From: Methanobacterium_D sp049706655
GTDB lineage: Archaea > Methanobacteriota > Methanobacteria > Methanobacteriales > Methanobacteriaceae
Length of the DNA: 64,000 nucleotides
Assembly: GCA_049706655.1 (NCBI GenBank)
Contig: JBNAKM010000001.1
Span: 372,001 to 436,000, forward strand
Direction: 5' to 3'
The position numbers and the translations under genes were made by a program. Below the pieces are notes generated by a model. That model ran no database searches and had not been told where the DNA came from. It saw nothing but the letters and a program-made list of their open reading frames with translations. Position 1 is the stretch's first letter. Every line of letters starts with the position of its first letter. Below are positions 17,554 through 26,367 of the stretch, in pieces.

Positions 17554-18162
17554 ATGGAACTTGTAAAGTTTAATATTAATTTGCATGATGTTTGTAAGGT
17601 TTCAGAACTCATCTATGAAACTGATGCAGAAACATTTAATTTTTATTTTGATTCTAAAAAGAATGCAGCAGGAAAGATAGCAGAACTTATAAAGTATGGT
17701 AATAACACTTTAGGGTTTGAAAATATCTACGTAGTAACTGAAAATAATCGAAATAAAGTATTAGGCATATTAGTTGTGTCTTATGGTGAAGGAAACAGTA
17801 TTATAAATGAGTTTAAGGTATTTTTAAAAGTCTTGAATTTAATAGATGCATTAAAATTCATTATGTTTACAGTTGTCGATTCATTTATCCTTGCAGACAT
17901 TGATGATAACGATTTTTATCTGGCATCGGTAGCGGTTGATGAAGGATTTAGAGGTAAAGGAATAGGTAATTTTATTCTCAAAGAATCTTTAAAGCTTGCA
18001 AGGGATAATCTATGTAAAAGGGTAGTTTTAGATGTTGATTTTAAAAATCCTGGTGCTTTAAGACTTTACGAACGTTTTGGTTTTAAAGTTTTCAATAAAA
18101 AGAGTATTCCCTGGTTTGGTGGGAAAAAGGGTGTTTTCAATATGGAATATCATATATTTTAA
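17554..18162 (+). CDS. GNAT-family N-acetyltransferase
   Basis: A 202-residue protein. The C-terminal half is GNAT: YLASVAVDEGFRGKGIGNFI (R-G-K-G-I-G acetyl-CoA loop) and NPGALRLYERFGFKVFNKKS. The N-terminal half is longer than usual and has a hydrophobic insert (LNLIDALKFIMFTVVDSFIL). The acetylated substrate is unknown. Single gene. Confidence 0.85.
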   Translation: MELVKFNINLHDVCKVSELIYETDAETFNFYFDSKKNAAGKIAELIKYGNNTLGFENIYVVTENNRNKVLGILVVSYGEGNSIINEFKVFLKVLNLIDALKFIMFTVVDSFILADIDDNDFYLASVAVDEGFRGKGIGNFILKESLKLARDNLCKRVVLDVDFKNPGALRLYERFGFKVFNKKSIPWFGGKKGVFNMEYHIF

Positions 18163-18324
18163 TGTTATTATATAGCTTTGATATAGCTAAAATGTTCATT
18201 TTAAACATTTTTTGGATATATAATTAATTTTACACTTATAATTGATAAATAATATCTCATTTTTTACTTAAACATAAAATTAAATTTTAATCTTTATTCT
18301 TATATTTTGGATATAGGACTAAAG

Positions 18325-18361
18325 CTTTATATAGTACCTTGCAATATACAATACCTTGTAA
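18325..18361 (+). promoter_or_regulatory. PadR/DUF1700 promoter with tandem repeats
   Basis: CTTTATATAG (18325-18334) is a TATA box. Immediately downstream TACCTTGCAA (18335) and TACCTTGTAA (18352) form direct repeats 17 bases apart across the expected start site, followed by ATAGTGATACTAT, an inverted repeat around the GTGAT ribosome binding site. The layout suits autorepression by the PadR protein (inference). Confidence 0.45.
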
Positions 18362-18376
18362 AAGTATAGTGATACT

Positions 18377-18709
18377 ATGAATGCTCAATTTAAAAAGGGA
18401 GTGCTCGAACTTTGTGTTCTGGTCATACTCGATAAAAAAGACTGTTATGGCTACGAAATGGTGGATGAAATATCAAAAAGTATCTCCATTTCAGAAGGTA
18501 CCATTTATCCGCTTCTTAAAAGAATGAAAAAAGAAGGAACACTTACTTCTTATTTAAAAGAATCTCAAAGCGGCCCCCCTCGGAAATATTACAAATTAAC
18601 AGAACTTGGAAAAGAAAAAAAGGAAGATTTAGTAGCAGAATGGAATGATTTTTCTATAGGTGTCAATAATTTAATCTATTCTAAAAATGAGGAGGCAAAC
18701 AATGAATAA
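18377..18709 (+). CDS. PadR-family transcriptional regulator
   Basis: A 110-residue PadR winged-helix protein: FKKGVLELCVLVILDKKDCYG, GYEMVDEISKSISISEGTIY, PLLKRMKKEGTLTSYLKES and a wing GPPRKYYKLTELGKEK. PadR proteins usually repress adjacent transporter or membrane genes. The stop overlaps the DUF1700 start by eight bases. This PadR-DUF1700 pairing is common in Firmicutes and often governs ABC exporters, matching the MacB-like genes downstream. Confidence 0.92.
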   Translation: MNAQFKKGVLELCVLVILDKKDCYGYEMVDEISKSISISEGTIYPLLKRMKKEGTLTSYLKESQSGPPRKYYKLTELGKEKKEDLVAEWNDFSIGVNNLIYSKNEEANNE

Positions 18710-19304
18710 GGAGGAATATCTTCGAAGACTATCTAAAGATCTTAAAAAACTACCAAAAGAGGATAGAGAAGACATAATTTCAGACTATGAAGAACACTTT
18801 ATGATAGGTATTGAAAAAGGGAGAACTGAAGAAGAAATTTCAGGAGCATTAGGAAAACCTGAAGGCGTATCAAAACAAATTAAAGCCGAATATATGGTTA
18901 AAAAGGCAGAAAATAAACCATCACCAGGCGCAATAATTGAAGCAATACTTGCAGTTGCAGGATTAGGTCTTTTTAATTTGGTATTTGTGGCAATTCCTGC
19001 ACTTGGGCTTGCAGCAGTTATTCTTAGTTTAGTGGTTATAGGACTGGGAGTAGTATTAGTTGGAATTTTAACAATGTTATCACCTTTATTACAGATATTT
19101 TTCCCCCAGTACATTGATTTACCTGTTAATGGTGGAATTATTGGCACATTGATAATGATAGTAGGTGGTATTGGTTTAGCAGTGATGGGTACATTTTTCG
19201 TTATAATCATGGTATATGCGGCAAGCTGGTTCTACAGGCTGGTAATTAAGCACTTAAAAATAAATCTGGATGATATAAAAAAAAGAGCTGAGATACTTAA
19301 ATAA
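18702..19304 (+). CDS. DUF1700/HAAS-domain membrane protein
   Basis: About 200 residues. The N-terminal helical HAAS region (KEEYLRRLSKDLKKLPKEDR, then DIISDYEEHFMIGIEKGRTE and ISGALGKPEGVSKQIK) is followed by several hydrophobic helices (AVAGLGLFNLVFVAIPALGL, VVIGLGVVLVGILTML, IIGTLIMIVGGIGLAVMG). Such proteins partner PadR regulators and may tie membrane state to gene control. ATG 18702 is chosen because GGAGG lies just upstream and it fits translational coupling with padR. Confidence 0.88.
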   Translation: MNKEEYLRRLSKDLKKLPKEDREDIISDYEEHFMIGIEKGRTEEEISGALGKPEGVSKQIKAEYMVKKAENKPSPGAIIEAILAVAGLGLFNLVFVAIPALGLAAVILSLVVIGLGVVLVGILTMLSPLLQIFFPQYIDLPVNGGIIGTLIMIVGGIGLAVMGTFFVIIMVYAASWFYRLVIKHLKINLDDIKKRAEILK

Positions 19305-19326
19305 AATTTTATAAGGATGGGTATTT

Positions 19327-19617
19327 ATGAATAAATTTCTTTGGGGATTAATTGCAGGTTCAAAAGGTGGATTTAATCGTGCTAGAATAATGGATGAGTT
19401 GAAGCATAGGCCTTATAATGCTAATCAGCTTGCTGAAAGGCTTGAACTTGACTATAAAACAGTCAGACATCATATTGAAGTCTTAGAAGAAAATAAAGTA
19501 ATTACATCTACTGGAAAGAAATATGGGGCATTATATTTCCTTTCTGATGAGATGGAAAATAATTATGATACCTTTCTTGAAATATGGGGAGAGTTTAACC
19601 GAGAATATAGTAAATAA
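19327..19617 (+). CDS. Winged-helix DNA-binding protein
   Basis: A 96-residue protein: RARIMDELKHRPYNANQLAE, RLELDYKTVRHHIEVLEENK and a wing TSTGKKYGALYFLS. This is an ArsR/MarR-like archaeal winged helix without an effector domain. It follows DUF1700 by 22 bases and is likely in the same operon, giving two DNA-binding proteins next to the ABC exporter genes. Confidence 0.82.
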   Translation: MNKFLWGLIAGSKGGFNRARIMDELKHRPYNANQLAERLELDYKTVRHHIEVLEENKVITSTGKKYGALYFLSDEMENNYDTFLEIWGEFNREYSK

Positions 19618-20040
19618 TGTTTAATTGGAATAATCTCCTATAAATACCCTAAATACTTTAATTTTAAAAGTTTTTTAATTGACTCATTTTACTTATTTTC
19701 TGTCATTATAACTATCCTAAAATATTTATGTTAATTTTTTGCTTCCCTAAATACTCTAATTTTTCTATATTTTATTTTTAACATTCCTTGATTTTTCTAT
19801 AAATTTGTTTGAATTTGGGTGTAAATTGGAGGTAATTTTGAGTGAATTTAGTGGAAAAAAAGGCTTAATTTTGACTTAATTTCGGAAAAAGTATTTTTAA
19901 GTGTCTTAACAACAGTATAGATAAGCAATATCTTAATGATTAGAATTATAATTGTTAAGGTGGCTCTGAATTTAAAAGTTCAAATGGGAATATATCATGA
20001 ACTTTTTAAATTGAATTTGAAAATTATAAGGAGAATAAAA
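19618..20040 (+). promoter_or_regulatory. 423-base leader region of the first MacB-like unit, with a hairpin at 19969-20012
   Basis: No gene of normal size is seen. Arms AATTTAAAAGTTCA (19969-19982) and TGAACTTTTTAAATT (19998-20012) form a 14-bp stem with one bulged A and a 15-base loop, ending 17 bases before the AAGGAG ribosome binding site of the permease gene. A GGAGGT followed by TTG at 19838 opens a 13-codon reading frame of unknown meaning. The hairpin may control translation or stability (inference). Confidence 0.4.
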
Positions 20041-21147
20041 ATGTCATTTTCTGGATTAGTATTAAAAAATCCCTTCAGAAACAAAACTCGAATGGCTTTA
20101 GCTGTAATTGGAATAGCCATTGGAATAGCAACAATTGTTGCACTGGGTATGGTTACTGAAGGATTAAAAGTAAGTCTTGAAGAACAATTAAAGGCAGGAG
20201 GGGCTGATTTTGTAGTGATGAAAAATACAAGCTCAGGATCAGAATCACCTGCCATTAAGCAAAACCGTGTAGATGAAATTTCTAAGATGAATGGAATAAG
20301 ACAAGCCGCGGGTATTTTAACCAGCAGCAGAATGGTAGGTGAAACGCAGTTAGGTCTTGTTGGGTTAAATCAAAGGGATCTGAATATGTTAGGTGCTAAA
20401 ATTACCCAGGGAAATCCCTATGCAGATGATAAAAATGAAATACTCATGGGAAAATTAGCATTTGAAAAGCTTAAAAAGAAAGTTGGAGACACTGTAACTT
20501 TAAAAGGAGAAAAATATACAATTACTGGAGTATTTGAAACTGGTAATAAAGAAATAGACTCTTCAGCAGTCATGCCTCTTTCAAAACTTCAAAAAATGGA
20601 TGAAAATGAAAACAAAGTCCATTTCATTTATGTTAAAATCAATAACAACGCCGATATTAATGCAATATCTAGCGAGGTAGAAAAAGCCTATCCTGGAGAA
20701 TTAACAAGTATTGCCTCATTAGAAGATTTCCAAAGTGCTAATGGTGGACTTAATACTGTAGAAACAGCATCTATGGCCATTTCTCTTCTTGCAATTGTTA
20801 TTGGTGGAATTGGTATAATAAATACCATGATAATGTCTGTATTTGAAAGAACCCGCGAAATTGGGGTTTTAAAGGCAGTAGGATGGAAAGGTAGAAGAAT
20901 ACTGGGGATGATACTAGGTGAATCAATATTATTGACCTTCCTTGCTGGAATTGTAGGAATAATACTTGGAATAGTGGGTATAGAAGCAATAATAACACTT
21001 ACAGATACTGCAATGGTTTTAATATTTACTCCTGCTCTAGCTTTAAAGGCGCTAGCTATAGCGGTAATTGTAGGAATTATAGGAGGATTTTATCCCGCCT
21101 ACAGGGCAAGTAGATTAGCACCAACGGAGGCGCTGCGATATGAATAA
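20041..21147 (+). CDS. MacB/FtsX-type ABC transporter permease (unit 1)
   Basis: A 368-residue permease. One N-terminal membrane helix (MALAVIGIAIGIATIVALGM) is followed by a large extracytoplasmic domain and three C-terminal helices (AISLLAIVIGGIGIINTMIM, ILLTFLAGIVGIILGIVGIE, ALAIAVIVGIIGGFYPAYRA). Cytoplasmic loops include FERTREIGVLKAVGWKGRR. Family members couple to an ATPase to move peptides, lipids or drugs across the envelope. ATG 20041 is chosen because AAGGAG lies upstream; the reading frame extends further but without support. It overlaps the ATPase gene by 8 bases and closely resembles unit 3. Confidence 0.92.
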   Translation: MSFSGLVLKNPFRNKTRMALAVIGIAIGIATIVALGMVTEGLKVSLEEQLKAGGADFVVMKNTSSGSESPAIKQNRVDEISKMNGIRQAAGILTSSRMVGETQLGLVGLNQRDLNMLGAKITQGNPYADDKNEILMGKLAFEKLKKKVGDTVTLKGEKYTITGVFETGNKEIDSSAVMPLSKLQKMDENENKVHFIYVKINNNADINAISSEVEKAYPGELTSIASLEDFQSANGGLNTVETASMAISLLAIVIGGIGIINTMIMSVFERTREIGVLKAVGWKGRRILGMILGESILLTFLAGIVGIILGIVGIEAIITLTDTAMVLIFTPALALKALAIAVIVGIIGGFYPAYRASRLAPTEALRYE

Positions 21148-21874
21148 TCTTGAAAATGTGGAAATAAATGAATTAGAAGTTAAAACTCAAAAAGGTCATT
21201 ACGACGAGTTAAAAAACATTATTGAGTTTAAAAATATCAAGAGAAGCTATGAAGAGGGTAAAATCAAGGCATTAGATGGAGTCAGCCTTGAAATTAAAAA
21301 AGGAGAATTTGTTTCCATAATCGGACCATCGGGATCTGGAAAATCAACTCTTCTTAACATGCTTGGTGCTCTAGATCGTCCAGATGAAGGTGAAATCCAC
21401 GCTGCAGGCTATGATCTGAGCAAAACCAAAAATTTAGACCAATTTCGCTCAAAAGAGATTGGATTTATCTTTCAGTTACATAATTTAATACCTAATTTAT
21501 CTGTCCTGGAGAATGTAGAGATTCCCATGTATGAGCGTCGCTTATCCTCCAAACAAATGCATGAAAGAGGTTTAAAGCTTTTAAAATATGTGGAGCTTGA
21601 AGAAAAAGCAAATAGAAAGCCTACACAACTTTCTGGAGGAGAAAGGCAGAGAGTGGCAATAGCCAGAGCTTTAGCCAACAAACCGTCTATAATTCTTGCT
21701 GATGAGCCTACCGGATCTCTGGACTCCAAAACAGGTCAGTTGATTCTGCAAAGACTTAAAGAAATTCATGAAAAAGAAAATGTGACTTTAATTATGGTTA
21801 CCCATGACATGAATGTTGCATCTATGGCTGAAAGAACCATAGAAGTTTTAGATGGAAAGATTGTTAAAACATAA
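21140..21874 (+). CDS. MacB-type ABC transporter ATP-binding protein (unit 1)
   Basis: A 244-residue ATPase. Walker A is IGPSGSGKSTLLNMLGALDR, signature LSGGERQRVAIARALA, Walker B IILADEPTGSLD, and the H-loop VTHDMNVA. It has a 30-residue N-terminal extension before the usual IEFKNIKRSYEEG start. It pairs with the overlapping permease gene. Closest relative in the window is the unit 3 ATPase at 25103. Confidence 0.95.
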   Translation: MNNLENVEINELEVKTQKGHYDELKNIIEFKNIKRSYEEGKIKALDGVSLEIKKGEFVSIIGPSGSGKSTLLNMLGALDRPDEGEIHAAGYDLSKTKNLDQFRSKEIGFIFQLHNLIPNLSVLENVEIPMYERRLSSKQMHERGLKLLKYVELEEKANRKPTQLSGGERQRVAIARALANKPSIILADEPTGSLDSKTGQLILQRLKEIHEKENVTLIMVTHDMNVASMAERTIEVLDGKIVKT

Positions 21875-21919
21875 CCATTTTTCCTTTTTATACTTATTTA
21901 ACTAATTTAAGGTGAAATA

Positions 21920-22972
21920 ATGGATCTTTATAAACTGGCGTTTAATAATATTCGCAGAAAAAAACTTAGAAGTGCATTGACGACGCTTGGGATAGTTATT
22001 GGTGTTGCTACCATTGTTGTACTTTTGGGTATGACTGCAGGTGCAACTTCAGAAGTCCAGGCTGAAACCAATGCATATATGTACGATTTGGTGGTAATCC
22101 CAGCATCCACAAGTGGAAATCTTTTAATGGATACTCAAACGGTGACTAATATCAGAAATTTTCCAGGACTTCATGATTTTCGTGAGGTAACTGTATTTAA
22201 CGAAGATATAAATGGAAAAAGAGTTAATTTCGAGGGAATCAATGACTGGAAACAGGTTAAAATAATAAATGGAACTCAAGGAGTAGTAATTAACCAGCAG
22301 GTTGCAGATAAGCTTGGCTACATCATAGGCAGCAAAATAAGCGTAAAAAATCAGGAATTAACTATCACTGGAATTTCTAAAGAAGAGCAGCCTCTTTATG
22401 TTTACATAAATCAGGATACTGCAAAGCAGCTAACAGATAACAAAGTAAGTGCAATTTATGCTCGTGTAAACGGAGATCCAAAGCCAGTTTCTGATAATAT
22501 GGAAAAAGAGATAAATGGTATTTCTGTTGAAACAAAATCAGAAAAAGTGGCTAAAGTTCAGGAAATGGCAAGCCAGGCAATGCTCTTTATAGGGTTCATT
22601 GCAAGTATTGCGCTTATTGTTGGAATTATAAGTGTAATAAATACTATGTTAATCAGTGTCATGGAAAGAACAAGAGAATTAGGAGTATTAAAAGCAATAG
22701 GGTTTACAAATTGGGAGATAAAAGGAAGTATACTCTTTGAATCTGGATTATTGGGCTTTTTAGGTGGAATTGCTGGAGTTATATTAGGTATTGCAGGTAT
22801 TTTCCTTGCTACAAATATGCTTAAATTTACTTCGTCAATGTCTTCAATGATGCCTTTATGGCTAATTGGGGGAGTAATTGTAGGTGCTACAGTTCTTAGT
22901 ATCCTTGCAGGTCTTTATCCTGCTATAAGAGCGTCCAGATTAAATGTTGTGGAGGCATTAAGACATGAATAA
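21920..22972 (+). CDS. MacB/FtsX-type ABC transporter permease (unit 2)
   Basis: A 350-residue permease with the same topology as unit 1 but clearly diverged: N-terminal MDLYKLAFNNIRRKKLRSAL, first helix TTLGIVIGVATIVVLLGMT, last helices IGFIASIALIVGIISVINTM and LIGGVIVGATVLSILAGLYP. The conserved MERTRELGVLKAIGFTNWE loop is present. It overlaps the following ATPase gene by 8 bases. GGTGAAATA precedes the ATG. Confidence 0.92.
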   Translation: MDLYKLAFNNIRRKKLRSALTTLGIVIGVATIVVLLGMTAGATSEVQAETNAYMYDLVVIPASTSGNLLMDTQTVTNIRNFPGLHDFREVTVFNEDINGKRVNFEGINDWKQVKIINGTQGVVINQQVADKLGYIIGSKISVKNQELTITGISKEEQPLYVYINQDTAKQLTDNKVSAIYARVNGDPKPVSDNMEKEINGISVETKSEKVAKVQEMASQAMLFIGFIASIALIVGIISVINTMLISVMERTRELGVLKAIGFTNWEIKGSILFESGLLGFLGGIAGVILGIAGIFLATNMLKFTSSMSSMMPLWLIGGVIVGATVLSILAGLYPAIRASRLNVVEALRHE

Positions 22973-23624
22973 GAATGTAATTGAATTTAAAGATGTCTGG
23001 AAGACTTATACTATGGGAAGCGAGGAAATAAATGCCCTTGCAGGCCTAAATTTGGCTTTAAAAAGAGGCTCTTTTACTGCAGTTATGGGGCCATCTGGAT
23101 CTGGAAAATCAACATTTCTTCATGTAGCTGGAATACTGGATATGCCTACTAATGGATCATTTAAGATAAATGGAAAAGAAACCAGTAAACTTTCTGTAAA
23201 AGAGCAGGCTAGACTTCGAAGGAAGGAAATTGGATTTATTTTTCAGAGATTTAACCTTATGGCACAACTTTCGGCATTAGAAAATGTGATGCTTCCAATG
23301 ATTAAAGAAGATACCAATAAAGCTAAGAAAATCATGGATAAAGTGGGACTTGGCGGCATGTATAATAAATTTCCAGGACAGCTTTCTGGAGGAGAACAGC
23401 AGCGTGTTGCAATAGCAAGGGCGCTTATAAACAATCCTTCCATTATTCTGGCTGATGAGCCTACAGGAGAGCTTGATACTAAAAATGCGGATTCTATAAT
23501 GCAGATACTTCAAGATTTAAACAGGAAAGATGGAGTTAGTGTAGTTGTGGTTACTCATAATCCTTCATCTGCAGAATTTGCTGATAAAATTATCCAGATG
23601 AGCGATGGTAACATAATTAGCTGA
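22965..23624 (+). CDS. MacB-type ABC transporter ATP-binding protein (unit 2)
   Basis: A 219-residue ATPase: Walker A MGPSGSGKSTFLHVAGILD, signature LSGGEQQRVAIARALI, Walker B IILADEPTGELD, and VVTHNPSSA. It lacks the N-terminal extension of the unit 1 and 3 ATPases. Translational overlap with the unit 2 permease indicates a fixed pair. Confidence 0.95.
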   Translation: MNKNVIEFKDVWKTYTMGSEEINALAGLNLALKRGSFTAVMGPSGSGKSTFLHVAGILDMPTNGSFKINGKETSKLSVKEQARLRRKEIGFIFQRFNLMAQLSALENVMLPMIKEDTNKAKKIMDKVGLGGMYNKFPGQLSGGEQQRVAIARALINNPSIILADEPTGELDTKNADSIMQILQDLNRKDGVSVVVVTHNPSSAEFADKIIQMSDGNIIS

Positions 23625-23689
23625 AATAAATCGCAATAGACTTTAAATTATGCTTTTTGGGTGGGTGGGTAAAACTATTTATTTTTTTA

Positions 23690-23747
23690 GAGAATCAAAG
23701 CCGCCTCCTAATTGGATATTAAATATCCTCCCCTCTTTGATTTTCTC
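23690..23747. other. Structured intergenic element (nested hairpins) after unit 2
   Basis: Outer arms GAGAATCAAAG (23690-23700) and CTTTGATTTTCTC (23735-23747) pair with a two-base bulge. Within the loop GGATATTAAATATCC (23714-23728) is a second perfect hairpin, flanked by C-rich strands (GCCGCCTCC, TCCCCTC). A G-rich GGGTGGGTGGG tract lies upstream at about 23659 and could pair with the C-rich loop. It may be a terminator, an ncRNA or a cis-acting RNA switch. The 354 bases between 23624 and 23979 contain no gene. Confidence 0.5.
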
Positions 23748-23904
23748 GGTAAAAAAGCATTATTAATCATTTTTTTTAAATATTATTCTCAAATAAAATC
23801 TCCTTTTTTAAACTTATATGTATATTTGCTTAAATTTTGAATTTAAACTTATTTTTAGTTATTTAATTAAAATGGATTAAAATTCAAGTTAATTTAAGCA
23901 AAGG

Positions 23905-23937
23905 TTTATATGTTCATATGAGTAATTCTTCATACGA
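23905..23937 (+). promoter_or_regulatory. Promoter of MacB unit 3 with direct repeats
   Basis: TTTATATG (23905-23912) serves as TATA box. TTCATATGA (23913) and TTCATACGA (23929) are near-identical direct repeats 16 bases apart, directly downstream of it, where a repressor would block transcription. This layout resembles the repeats at the padR promoters at 18.3 and 45.4 kb, though the motif differs. Confidence 0.4.
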
Positions 23938-23978
23938 ATAAAAAAAGTAAAAAAATTTGTTAAAAGAGGAGATATAAT

Positions 23979-25091
23979 ATGTCATTTTTAGGACTTGTAG
24001 TAAAAAATCCTTTTAGAAGCAAGACCAGAACAGCATTAGCTGTAATTGGGATTGCTATTGGAATAGCTACCATAGTAGCGCTTGGTATAATTACTGATGG
24101 ACTCAAATATTCAACAGAAGAGACTCTTAAATCTGGAGGGTCTGATTTTATGGTAGTGGAAGCAAATGTATCTGATATGATGTTTAGTTCTATTGGTGAT
24201 AAGCGCATAGACGATATAGTGAACACAACAGGCGTTCAGGATGCAGTAGGAGTGTTAATTGGGGTTTATCCAATAGAAGACAATCCATATTTTGTAGTAA
24301 TGGGTATAAATAGCGATAAGCTCTCTCTTGGTGGAATTAGCATAATAAATGGGCAGGGCTTTGGAGATAATAAAAATGAGATAATTCTAGGTAAAGCTGC
24401 GTCCCAAAAGCTCAATAAAACAGTAGGAGATACGCTGGAACTATCTGGTAAAGAGTTTAAAATCACTGGAATATTTGAAACTGGAGACTTACAAAAAGAC
24501 GGTGGGGCATTCATGCCTTTAGATAAGCTTCAAAACCTAGAAAATAAAGATAATGAAGTTACAATGGTATTTGCAAAGCTCGATAAAGATGCAAATCTTG
24601 ATGAGGTTACTAAAAGAATAGATAGCACTTATACAAAGGAGCTAATGACCGTAAAATCAATGGAAGACTTTGGAAAAGTTGATTCAGGGCTTCAAATGAT
24701 TGACACCGCCTCATGGGCAATTTCACTTCTTGCAATAGTTATTGGGGGGATTGGAGTAATAAATACCATGATAATGACTGTATTCGAGAGAACTCGTGAA
24801 ATTGGAGTTTTAAAAGCGGTAGGATGGAAAAATAGGAGAATATTAAGCATGATTCTTGGGGAATCCCTTGTACTTACCTTACTTGCAGGAGTTGTTGGGA
24901 TAATAATGGGTCTTGTAGCTATCCAACTTCTAATGATAATGGGTATGGATGGATTTATTCAACCAGTATATACTGTAGATACATTTGCAAAAGCACTCGG
25001 AATAGCTCTATTTGTAGGATTAATAGGAGGATTTTACCCCGCTTATAGAGCAAGCAGACTGCCTCCAACAGAAGCACTAAGATATGAATAG
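23979..25091 (+). CDS. MacB/FtsX-type ABC transporter permease (unit 3)
   Basis: A 370-residue permease almost colinear with unit 1: MSFLGLVVKNPFRSKTRTAL, FERTREIGVLKAVGWKNRR, and the C-terminal GLIGGFYPAYRASRLPPTEA. The N- and C-terminal membrane regions are nearly identical to unit 1 while the extracytoplasmic domain differs more, as expected of a duplicate that changed substrate (inference). AGAGGAG precedes the ATG. Confidence 0.92.
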   Translation: MSFLGLVVKNPFRSKTRTALAVIGIAIGIATIVALGIITDGLKYSTEETLKSGGSDFMVVEANVSDMMFSSIGDKRIDDIVNTTGVQDAVGVLIGVYPIEDNPYFVVMGINSDKLSLGGISIINGQGFGDNKNEIILGKAASQKLNKTVGDTLELSGKEFKITGIFETGDLQKDGGAFMPLDKLQNLENKDNEVTMVFAKLDKDANLDEVTKRIDSTYTKELMTVKSMEDFGKVDSGLQMIDTASWAISLLAIVIGGIGVINTMIMTVFERTREIGVLKAVGWKNRRILSMILGESLVLTLLAGVVGIIMGLVAIQLLMIMGMDGFIQPVYTVDTFAKALGIALFVGLIGGFYPAYRASRLPPTEALRYE

Positions 25092-25102
25092 GAGAGATGA
25101 AA

Positions 25103-25804
25103 ATGGAAGCAAAGAATTTAGATAAGCAATTTAAAACTCCTGAAAACACAATTGAAATTCAAGGGCTTAAAAAAAGCTTTGATAATGGTAAAATCACTGC
25201 TTTAAATGGAATAGATTTGACCATTAAGAAAGGAGAATTTGTTTCGATTATTGGGCCTTCAGGTTCAGGAAAATCCACGCTTTTAAACATGTTAGGGGGG
25301 CTTGACAAGCCTGATGAAGGAAGTATAAATGTAGCTGGCTATGATCTAACTAAAAAGGTGAATATGAACTATTTTAGAGCAATGGAAATAGGTTTTATCT
25401 TCCAGTTACATAATTTAATTCCAAATTTAAAGGTAGTTGAAAATGTGGAAGTTCCAATGTATGAAGGGAACTTATCCAATAAAGAGATGAATGAAAAAGC
25501 TTTAAAGCTCATTGAATACGTTAAGCTTTCAGATAAGGCTAAACGAAAGCCAACAGAGCTTTCAGGTGGTGAAAGACAGAGGGTGGCCATTGCACGTGCA
25601 CTTGCAAATGATCCTTCCATAATTCTTGCAGATGAACCTACAGGTTCTTTGGACTCAAAAACTGGAAAAATGATTCTTCAGGGACTTGAAGATATCCACA
25701 AGAAAGAAAACGTAACATTAATTATTGTTACACACGATTTATCTGTTGCAAAGCAAGCAGATAGAATTATAAAAGTATTGGATGGTAAAATTATCGAAAA
25801 CTAA
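25103..25804 (+). CDS. MacB-type ABC transporter ATP-binding protein (unit 3)
   Basis: A 233-residue ATPase with Walker A IGPSGSGKSTLLNMLGGLDK, signature LSGGERQRVAIARALA, Walker B IILADEPTGSLD and VTHDLSVA. ATG 25103 is chosen over 25097 because GGAG is 8 bases upstream of it. It lies 11 bases after the permease stop and is a duplicate of the unit 1 ATPase, sharing the segment FIFQLHNLIPNL. Confidence 0.94.
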   Translation: MEAKNLDKQFKTPENTIEIQGLKKSFDNGKITALNGIDLTIKKGEFVSIIGPSGSGKSTLLNMLGGLDKPDEGSINVAGYDLTKKVNMNYFRAMEIGFIFQLHNLIPNLKVVENVEVPMYEGNLSNKEMNEKALKLIEYVKLSDKAKRKPTELSGGERQRVAIARALANDPSIILADEPTGSLDSKTGKMILQGLEDIHKKENVTLIIVTHDLSVAKQADRIIKVLDGKIIEN

Positions 25805-25836
25805 TTTTACCTCCTTTATTTTTTAAATACTTTCAT

Positions 25837-26298
25837 TTAACGTAACATTTTGACACACATTAAATTATAAGGGCTATATCCATTTTTAAACCAGAAACGT
25901 TTAGATATTTCATTGAAATCTGAAACCATACATTCCATTCGTTTAATTCCTTTATTAATGAAATATTTTTCAATTTCATCAACTAAAGTTTCTCCAATTC
26001 CCTTATTTCTGTATTTTTCACTTATGGTTAATTCCAAGATTAATCCAACTTTATCTCTATAAATGGGAGGATCTGAAGATTCAGTTGCCATTAAATATCC
26101 CTTTATTTTATTATTCGCTTCAAAAACTAATGTAACATATTCAGGACTCTTTAAAACGTAAGTGAGATAATCGGAATATATTTCCTTTGCATCATGTGTT
26201 ATATGGTATAAATCGCTTCTTTCAATATGAAAATCCATCATTTCTTGCCACAAATTGGTTATTGAATCAAAATCTTCTTTATTTGCTTCTCTTATCAT
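25837..26298 (-). CDS. GNAT-family N-acetyltransferase
   Basis: A 153-residue GNAT protein: MIREANKEDFDSITNLWQEM, a central LILELTISEKYRNKGIGETL with the R-N-K-G-I-G loop, and FWFKNGYSPYNLMCVKML at the C-terminus. Substrate unknown. It is convergent with the third ABC unit. Confidence 0.85.
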   Translation of the reverse strand: MIREANKEDFDSITNLWQEMMDFHIERSDLYHITHDAKEIYSDYLTYVLKSPEYVTLVFEANNKIKGYLMATESSDPPIYRDKVGLILELTISEKYRNKGIGETLVDEIEKYFINKGIKRMECMVSDFNEISKRFWFKNGYSPYNLMCVKMLR

Positions 26299-26367
26299 TT
26301 ATCTTACCTGATATCTTCTTTAAGGTTCTATAAATTTTAATACTTCATTATTTGTACTGGTTAGAAT

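Noticed and set aside
18785..19210. Minus-strand open frame of 141 codons
   Set aside because: Shadow of the DUF1700 gene with low-complexity Pro/Ile/Thr translation.
19838..19879. 13-codon frame after GGAGGT in the ABC leader
   Set aside because: Too short to support alone; mentioned only in the leader entry as a possible leader peptide.
19936..20040. N-terminal extension of the first ABC permease
   Set aside because: ATG 20041 has AAGGAG upstream and matches the start of the duplicate at 23979; the extension covers a hairpin.
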